64,000 nucleotides of DNA from positions 124,001-188,000 of the forward strand of contig NZ_KI392031.1 in NCBI RefSeq assembly GCF_000158475.2. The letters are read 5' to 3'. A model generated the notes under the pieces. The model was not told where the DNA came from. It ran no database searches and saw only the letters and a list, made by a program, of their open reading frames with translations. The stretch is from Oxalobacter paraformigenes. GTDB taxonomy: Bacteria; Pseudomonadota; Gammaproteobacteria; Burkholderiales; Burkholderiaceae_D. The translations under genes and the position numbers were made by a program. This document shows, one piece after another, positions 59,269 through 64,000 of the stretch; position 1 is the stretch's first letter, and each line of letters begins with the position of its first letter.

Positions 59269-59796
59269 ATGAAAGAAGTTACGAACGCAACCGCGCTGAA
59301 AACTGTTGTTGAAAAACTGAACAATACTTCAGACGGCTTTTTTTCATGCCTGCTTATTGCCAGCATGATGAATGAAAAGGATTCCTATCAGGAAATAAAC
59401 CGAGAAGTCGAAAAGTATTGCAAAGCCAACGGTATCGGCAACATCGAAGAAAAACTGTCACAAGTACTTCAATGCGCTTTTTTGTGGGCGGGTCATTTCT
59501 GGCAAATAAAAACCGAACAATTCACGCTTTTAACCGAAACCATGAAACGGTTCACAGGAGGCGATATGAACGCGCTTTTTCAAATGCAAGAATCGGACAG
59601 GAAACTGAAAGCCAGACTACAAGCGGCAGATGAACTGTTGAACGAGATGTTTTCACCGTTCGGCAATGTCGTGGAACCTGTTCTGAAAATCGCCATGTCT
59701 GGGCATTTTGTCAACGAGGACAACGTTTTGGCCGATGGAAAGGCAAAACAGGACATGAAATCGGTTTACCGGGCCATTTTGCAGGAACTGAACTGA
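59269..59796 (+). CDS. Hypothetical protein of the island (175 aa)
   Basis: I do not recognise this protein. The start at 59269 (MKEVTNATALKTVVEKLNN) has AGGAAAAGGA upstream; the frame from 59239 has no better site. It is predicted helical and soluble, with DRKLKARLQAADELLNEMFSPFGNVVEPVLKIAM in the C-terminal half. It lies 11 bp before the tape-measure-like gene, so a tail-assembly role is possible but not shown by sequence. Confidence 0.68.
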   Translation: MKEVTNATALKTVVEKLNNTSDGFFSCLLIASMMNEKDSYQEINREVEKYCKANGIGNIEEKLSQVLQCAFLWAGHFWQIKTEQFTLLTETMKRFTGGDMNALFQMQESDRKLKARLQAADELLNEMFSPFGNVVEPVLKIAMSGHFVNEDNVLADGKAKQDMKSVYRAILQELN

Positions 59797-59807
59797 GAGG
59801 AATAACC

Positions 59808-61532
59808 ATGCAAACAGTTGTTGATTCACTTGTTGTTACGCTAGACCTGGAAGCGTCCAGCCTGAAAAAAGGTCTGGAAGAAGTCGATAGAGGGCTAAAG
59901 CAGATCGGCAAAGCCACAGAGAAAACGTCGCGTGAATTTTCCGATATGGGAAGGCAGTTCGACAATGCTCTCCGGAAAATGCGCAATGAGTTCCTGGGCT
60001 TCATGTCGGTTTTTACCGCCGGGAAAAGTATCAAGAATTTTGTTGAAGATACGATTCAATCCAGCGCCGAACTTGACCGTCTTTCAAAAAATCTCGGTAT
60101 TGCCGCCACCCGTTTGCGTGCCTATCAGGACGCCAATAAAAGGGCTGGTGGATCAGAAGAAGGAATATTGGGCCAGATAAAGCGCAATGCGGACGATATT
60201 GCACGCTATAACAGCGGTATGGGAATTTCGGAAGCCATCAAGTGGTCGTTGTCCTATGGGGTTCCGGTCACTGCCCTGAAAGATGCTGAAACCTACCTTA
60301 AAGCACAATCTGACGTGATTGCACGGATAAACCGGATTGATCCGAACCGGGCAAGAGTATATGCGCAGCAAATGGGACTGGATGAAAACGTTTTCAACCT
60401 GATAAAGGATGGAGCGTCCGCGCTTGACGGGTATCTCAAAAATGCGGCAAAACTCTCCGGCATGACCAATAAGGACGCCGCAGCGGCCGAGAAACTCCGG
60501 CAGGAATTTAACGACCTTGAAGATGAGTTTCGCAAAACGGGAGAGCGCATTGTATTTGCCCTGAATCCTGCCTTCCGTGAAATCATAGCCATCTGTAAGC
60601 AAATGGCACAATGGGTAAATGAAAATCAGGGCGATATCGTTCAGTTCATCACAGATGCCACTGAGCAATTCAAAACATTCGTCAATGCGGTCAAAAGCGG
60701 GAAATATGATGAGCAGATTGCCGATATCAAACGGGTCGGCGAAGCGTTTGTGGCGGTAGGATTGACTATTTCATCGGTAGTCGGCTTTTTGAAAGAATGG
60801 AAAGCTCTCACAAGCGGGGCAGGCTATGAACTGAAACGTTGGGATTTAACCGAAGGAAACGAAAACGCGCTTTTCAGGGACAACATCGGCCGCAAGGATT
60901 TGGACGATCCTAAAAACGTCAAGGCTAGAAAAGAATACTTGTATTACCGGCTGAAAGAGGAAGGTTTTACCGATAATCAGGTATTTGGCATTATTGGAAG
61001 TCTGCTTGGTGAAAATGATACGCTTGATCCAGCCCGAAGAGGATTGGGAGGCGCTTACGGTATAGCTCAATGGGAAGACCCGCGACAAAAGGAATTCGAA
61101 AAATATTTCGGGCGCAGCATCATCGGAAGTGCTTTTGTTGAACAAGTTGCCTTCAAAATCCACGAACTTCGAACCACCGAGAAAAGGGCGGCTGATTTGA
61201 TAAGGCAGCAAACTACAGTAGATGGTTCTGCAGTAACCCACAGTGATGAATATGAACGGCCAAACCCGAAAAAAGCGCGTAATAATGTAAGGATTGATTA
61301 TGCCCGGCAAGTTGCCCGCGAATTCGGGAAGGAACTCTATAACCCGATAAGTGGTATTTCGCCAACCGCTCTGACTGCACAGAACACGACGACTATCAAT
61401 AATTACAGTCCGCATCTTGGCCCTATTACCATCCGTACTGGTTCTGCAGATCCCAAGGCCATTGTCAAGGAACTGAAAAACAGTTTCCCGAACTATTCAA
61501 TCAGCAATCAGGCGAACAGGGGGATCAGGTGA
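59808..61532 (+). CDS. Phage tail tape-measure-like protein with tail-lysozyme domain
   Basis: This 574-residue protein has a helical N-terminal region (DLEASSLKKGLEEVDRGLKQ..., about 1-110) typical of tape-measure proteins. A helical mid part follows. A hydrophobic segment around 318-332 (VAVGLTISSVVGFL) may enter membranes. A phage tail lysozyme domain spans about 374-440: YLYYRLKEEGFTDNQVFGIIGSLLGEND, then LGGAYGIAQWEDPRQKEFEKYFG, with Glu in LLGEN as likely catalytic acid. It ends in a Thr/Asn-rich tail. It is shorter than most tape measures. Its stop overlaps the next start by 4 bp. Confidence 0.83.
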   Translation: MQTVVDSLVVTLDLEASSLKKGLEEVDRGLKQIGKATEKTSREFSDMGRQFDNALRKMRNEFLGFMSVFTAGKSIKNFVEDTIQSSAELDRLSKNLGIAATRLRAYQDANKRAGGSEEGILGQIKRNADDIARYNSGMGISEAIKWSLSYGVPVTALKDAETYLKAQSDVIARINRIDPNRARVYAQQMGLDENVFNLIKDGASALDGYLKNAAKLSGMTNKDAAAAEKLRQEFNDLEDEFRKTGERIVFALNPAFREIIAICKQMAQWVNENQGDIVQFITDATEQFKTFVNAVKSGKYDEQIADIKRVGEAFVAVGLTISSVVGFLKEWKALTSGAGYELKRWDLTEGNENALFRDNIGRKDLDDPKNVKARKEYLYYRLKEEGFTDNQVFGIIGSLLGENDTLDPARRGLGGAYGIAQWEDPRQKEFEKYFGRSIIGSAFVEQVAFKIHELRTTEKRAADLIRQQTTVDGSAVTHSDEYERPNPKKARNNVRIDYARQVAREFGKELYNPISGISPTALTAQNTTTINNYSPHLGPITIRTGSADPKAIVKELKNSFPNYSISNQANRGIR

Positions 61533-62395
61533 TTACTGGATTCGTCAAAAGAAAAATTGATGTGACTTTCCGTATGGGTGAGGGTGAGACGGGCGAGAAG
61601 CCAGGGCCAGCTATCAAAATATCCGGTTTGCGCGTAGCGACGCGAACCGAATATTACAACGCCGCAATACAAGCCGAATGCCAGATCAGGATATACGGTC
61701 TGAAACAATCTCTCATGAATCAGCTTGTTGCAACAGGGTACGGCGCCCATGAAGTCCGAAACAATTCTGTCGTTCTTGAAGCCGGAGATGAGGGCGGCAT
61801 TATGTCAACCGTATATCATGGCAATATCGTTCGCAGTTATGCTGATTATGCGGCTTTCCCCGATGTCTCACTGAATGTGCATTGTCTGGCGTCCTATTTT
61901 GATGCCATGAAGTCTTATCCTTCCAGATCGTACAAAGGAGCGGTGGATGTAGCATCTATCCTTGCCGGGATTGCCAAGGATATCGGTCTTGCGTTTGTCA
62001 ATGATGGCGTCAACGTCAAACTGACTGACCAGCATCTTACCGGAACAGCCTATGACCAGATACAGAAATGCGCTGAAGCGGCGGGAATTTCATACGTCAT
62101 CGAATATGGTGAACTTGTTATTTTTCCGAAGAATAGGGAAAGGAACGCGCCAGTCATTCTCATTTCACCACAAACCGGCATGGTGGGATATCCAGCCGTT
62201 TCATCTCAGGATATTTCCGTAACCACGCTGTTTAATCCGTCGCTTGCCACCGGCAAAGAAGTAGAGATAAAAAGCGTTTCTACCATTGCTAACGGCAGGT
62301 GGGTTATTGTCGGCTTAACGCATGTCCTTGAGAGTGAAGTGCCAGATGGTGCGTGGTTCTCGCAGGTATTTTGCCGAAGAATGGCAGGACGATGA
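61529..62395 (+). CDS. Baseplate-hub-like phage tail protein
   Basis: This 288-residue protein starts at a GTG overlapping the previous stop (GTGA). It resembles small tail hub/baseplate proteins: GLRVATRTEYYNAAIQAECQIRIYGLKQSLMNQL at the start, then VYHGNIVRSYADYAAFPDVSLNVHC. A late-control-D-like middle contains DVASILAGIAKDIGLAF and ISYVIEYGELVIFPKN. The C-terminal strand-rich part has IANGRWVIVGLTHVLES. It would form the tail tip on the end of the tape-measure protein. No other tail gene follows. Confidence 0.75.
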   Translation: MITGFVKRKIDVTFRMGEGETGEKPGPAIKISGLRVATRTEYYNAAIQAECQIRIYGLKQSLMNQLVATGYGAHEVRNNSVVLEAGDEGGIMSTVYHGNIVRSYADYAAFPDVSLNVHCLASYFDAMKSYPSRSYKGAVDVASILAGIAKDIGLAFVNDGVNVKLTDQHLTGTAYDQIQKCAEAAGISYVIEYGELVIFPKNRERNAPVILISPQTGMVGYPAVSSQDISVTTLFNPSLATGKEVEIKSVSTIANGRWVIVGLTHVLESEVPDGAWFSQVFCRRMAGR

Positions 62396-62496
62396 TTCTT
62401 GGTTAGGTTTTCGCATCTTCTGAGACCCGGCAAGATAATGCCGGGTCTAGTACTTCGTCAGCAGAATAAGCCTTTTGTCATCGTGTGAACGTTCTT

Positions 62497-62784
62497 TCAA
62501 TAGGCGCTCTGTTTTGTTGGATAATCAGAAAGATCAACGTTGATCACAGCCCATATCCAGCCTTTGTAATCGTCTTTTATCTGTAAAGCAGAAAAGGGAG
62601 AAGCGGAGGGAACTGTTCCGCCGTCGTCAATAACTGTTTCCAGCCACAATTTGGCGGCTTCGTGTGCATTGTCGATCGCTTCTTCCACCGTGTCGCCAGC
62701 GGAAAAACAGCCCGGAAGATCAGGAACAACCACACCGAAAGCGGTATCGTCAGTTCCTGGATCAATAGCAATAAGGTATTTCAT
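62497..62784 (-). CDS. HicB-family antitoxin-like protein (no HicA beside it)
   Basis: This 95-residue protein starts MKYLIAIDPGTDDTAFGVVVPDLPGCFSAGDT, the partial RNase-H-like HicB domain, followed by VEEAIDNAHEAAKLWLETVI. The C-terminal extension ends VINVDLSDYPTKQSAY. HicB normally neutralises the mRNA interferase HicA encoded next to it. I see no HicA frame on either side (62396-62496 or 62785-63063). It is the only minus-strand gene of the island. Confidence 0.85.
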   Translation of the reverse strand: MKYLIAIDPGTDDTAFGVVVPDLPGCFSAGDTVEEAIDNAHEAAKLWLETVIDDGGTVPSASPFSALQIKDDYKGWIWAVINVDLSDYPTKQSAY

Positions 62785-63063
62785 GGTTTTTCAGTTTGAA
62801 GCAGATAAACCAGTATATTGACAATTTCAGAGGGATAACACAAACTGCAAGCCTCTCTTAAGCAAATGCGGTTTTTACGCCCCGTTAGTCTGCGGTTTTT
62901 TTATGCCTGTACGTTTCATCGTGCCGGTTCTACCTGTTTATGGTCGGGGTAGAGCATAGCCATACAATACCCCCAAGGGGAAAGCTATACGCGGCTTCAT
63001 TTGCGCCGAGAGTGCGCCCGACCGCCCGCACAAAAGGTGGTTTCATAATCAAAGGATATCAAA

Positions 63064-63348
63064 ATGAAACCAAAATCATCACTGCAATACAACTACCCAA
63101 TGGAAATGCTGCACCAGGAATATTTCACCAGTGGCGGAGAAATCTGTCTGACAGGAAGTATGCTGGCCCATCCTTACTTTGTTTCGCCCCTTGGGAAACT
63201 GATCGCCCAATTGAAACGCAAGGGCCATAACATTGAAGCATGCGAAACAGAATATAAAGCCATGCAGAAAACGCTAAGGCAGTGGAATAGAGCACTTGAA
63301 CAACAGGCGTATGAAACAATACGCTTGCGCCATAGCAGAAAAAATTGA
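63064..63348 (+). CDS. Hypothetical protein (94 aa)
   Basis: This protein begins MKPKSSLQYNYPMEMLHQEYFTSGG after an AAAGGAT ribosome-binding site. It contains SMLAHPYFVSPLGKLIAQLKRKGHNIEACETEY and ends in a basic helix (RQWNRALEQQAYETIRLRHSRKN). I do not recognise it. Small ORFs of this type with a GC-rich leader occur at the ends of temperate-phage and satellite regions. A 97-codon overlapping frame from 62940 is less likely because it lacks a ribosome-binding site. Confidence 0.6.
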   Translation: MKPKSSLQYNYPMEMLHQEYFTSGGEICLTGSMLAHPYFVSPLGKLIAQLKRKGHNIEACETEYKAMQKTLRQWNRALEQQAYETIRLRHSRKN

Positions 63349-63643
63349 GGGAAATCCACCTGTATTAAAATACACATGCCTGAAAATGGCGTACTTCTCT
63401 TGCGAGCACCTAATATTCGTTAAGGTTTTTATATTGATGTGCCTTCATCACTCAGCCCAATTTAGGACAGACGATTTCTCCTGTTTGAAGCAAAGGAAAG
63501 AGGCTGTAAGGATATGTTCAATTGGTTCGAAAGTAAGCCGGTTCAAAGAGAAGAGCGTCAGTTTCGGCATTCTCCTCATTTTTGAGGAGAACTGGAAGAA
63601 ACTTGAAAACCAAGAGGTGATTTTTTGGGGTAGCGAACAATAA
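63311..63643 (+). CDS. Doubtful ORF at the right end of the island
   Basis: A frame of 110 codons starts at the ATG at 63311 (MKQYACAIAEKIEGNPPVLKY...). It overlaps the previous gene by 38 bp, has a weak ribosome-binding site and no known domain. The sequence is AT-rich and the protein composition is uneven, so this may be non-coding or decayed DNA. Confidence 0.25.
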   Translation: MKQYACAIAEKIEGNPPVLKYTCLKMAYFSCEHLIFVKVFILMCLHHSAQFRTDDFSCLKQRKEAVRICSIGSKVSRFKEKSVSFGILLIFEENWKKLENQEVIFWGSEQ

Positions 63644-63663
63644 TGGGTATAGATTTGGGTATA
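63642..63663 (+). promoter_or_regulatory. Arm-type sites (TTGGGTATA) at the right end
   Basis: AATGGGTATA (63642-63651) and ATTTGGGTATA (63653-63663) repeat the motif found beside attL, 50 bp inside attR. Confidence 0.55.
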
Positions 63664-63712
63664 AGTTGGAAATGATAATTTGTAAGCATATGATTTTATA
63701 GGTAGTTCAATG

Positions 63713-63756
63713 CTCGCCGTCGCACCAACAGCTAGTTCAAAGCAGTCTTATACAGT
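63713..63756 (+). repeat. attR, shared with a following relic element
   Basis: A 44-bp copy of the attL repeat, with one G missing in the tRNA-derived part. It is followed not by unrelated chromosome but by further sequence homologous to the left end of the element. Confidence 0.88.
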
Positions 63757-64000
63757 CTATAAACCCGTGTAAAACCTTTATGCGGGTTTTTTGTTTTATG
63801 CGGCATGGTGACGTTCTATACAATCCGGCTGTTTCAGGTATGTATTTGGATGGAGGTTGAATATACCCGCTTTCGCATTACCCAACAGGCGGCACAATGG
63901 CAAAAATCAACGTTCCTCTGACTTGCAAACAAATTGATAACGCCAACCCCGAAGAAAAAAACGGTTTTGGTAGAAGTCGTAAATCCTTGTATGCGTTTAC
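63757..64000 (+). mobile_element. Left end of a second, decayed related element
   Basis: This stretch resembles 54915-55170: a damaged terminator stem, the GACGTTCTATACAATCCGGCT segment, degenerate TTTGGGTATA sites, then an integrase start. Substitutions and small deletions are spread throughout, so it is not a simple duplication of the intact element. It runs off the window. Confidence 0.75.
63897..64000 (+). pseudogene. Truncated, degenerate integrase start
   Basis: From the ATG at 63897 the translation MAKINVPLTCKQIDNANPEEK parallels the intact integrase start (MAKLIIPLNPKRIDNAKPKEK). Homology then breaks: about 25 bp corresponding to SYSLFDGGG seem lost and the frame changes to NGFGRSRKSLYAF. 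The 3' part is outside the window, so a fully intact remainder cannot be excluded, though an active enzyme is unlikely. Confidence 0.65.

Larger units (their letters stand above)
54870..63756. mobile_element. Integrated element (about 8.8 kb) at tRNA-Leu(GAG), satellite-like
   Basis: The boundaries are direct repeats at 54870-54914 and 63713-63756. Contents in order: tyrosine integrase, unknown ORF, AlpA, KilA-N protein, two winged-helix-like proteins with a 50-codon ORF between them, an iteron-like cluster, an unknown ORF, a tape-measure-like protein with a lysozyme domain, a hub-like tail protein, HicB and small ORFs. It is AT-richer than the host genes. No capsid, portal, terminase or conjugation gene is visible. 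It could be a phage satellite or a strongly reduced prophage. Confidence 0.85.

Noticed and set aside
62940-63230. 97-codon frame overlapping the 63064 gene
   Set aside because: No ribosome-binding site. The other frame has a good one. Kept only as a leader observation.

Overview
This is bacterial chromosome, almost certainly from a betaproteobacterium of the Oxalobacteraceae and most likely Oxalobacter or a close relative. The inference rests on gene order: a kdsD-kdsC-lptC-lptA-lptB-rpoN-hpf operon divergent from a KefB-type antiporter, dapA-bamC-MBL hydrolase, tpiA-secG-tRNA-Leu, and a REP-type transposase directly upstream of gltB. The moderate GC content and a glycogen cluster fit as well. 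No sequence search was possible.

Layout. 1-995 is the 3' end of an ETF-ubiquinone oxidoreductase gene. 1136-12741 is a complete one-strand glycogen cluster: glgB, glgX, a eukaryote-type pgm, glgC, glgA and glgP. Together these cover glucose-1-P formation, ADP-glucose synthesis, elongation, branching, debranching and phosphorolysis. A nearly perfect 32-bp palindrome lies just upstream of glgC. 12904-17250 holds small genes, a methyltransferase, a frameshifted YdjM/DUF457 pseudogene, a DUF2059 protein, an exported choloylglycine-hydrolase-family enzyme and tRNA-Pro. 17862-25399 (minus strand) holds a ferritin-like protein, a DsrE protein and the LPS-transport/sigma-54 operon. 25705-41507 holds kefB, uvrA and ssb with a LexA box, an MFS transporter, a ZIP transporter, ppx, sulP, ppk with a Pho box, and an hsp20. 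41768-54729 holds a RAYT-like transposase with REP-like flanks, gltB-gltD, dapA-bamC-MBL, an Ala-rich lipoprotein, slyD, tpiA and secG.

54801-54885 is tRNA-Leu(GAG), and its 3' end is the attachment site of an 8.8-kb integrated element (about 54870-63756). The element encodes a tyrosine integrase, AlpA, a KilA-N protein, two winged-helix-like proteins, a cluster of four GC-rich iteron-like repeats phased at about 42 bp, and a two-gene tail module (a tape-measure-like protein with a lysozyme domain, plus a baseplate-hub-like protein). It also carries a lone HicB and small unknown ORFs. No capsid, terminase or portal gene is visible. Its right end runs straight into the decayed left end of a related element (second att copy, terminator relic and integrase start), so the locus looks like a tandem array. 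This tail-only, satellite-like element is the most unusual part of the window.
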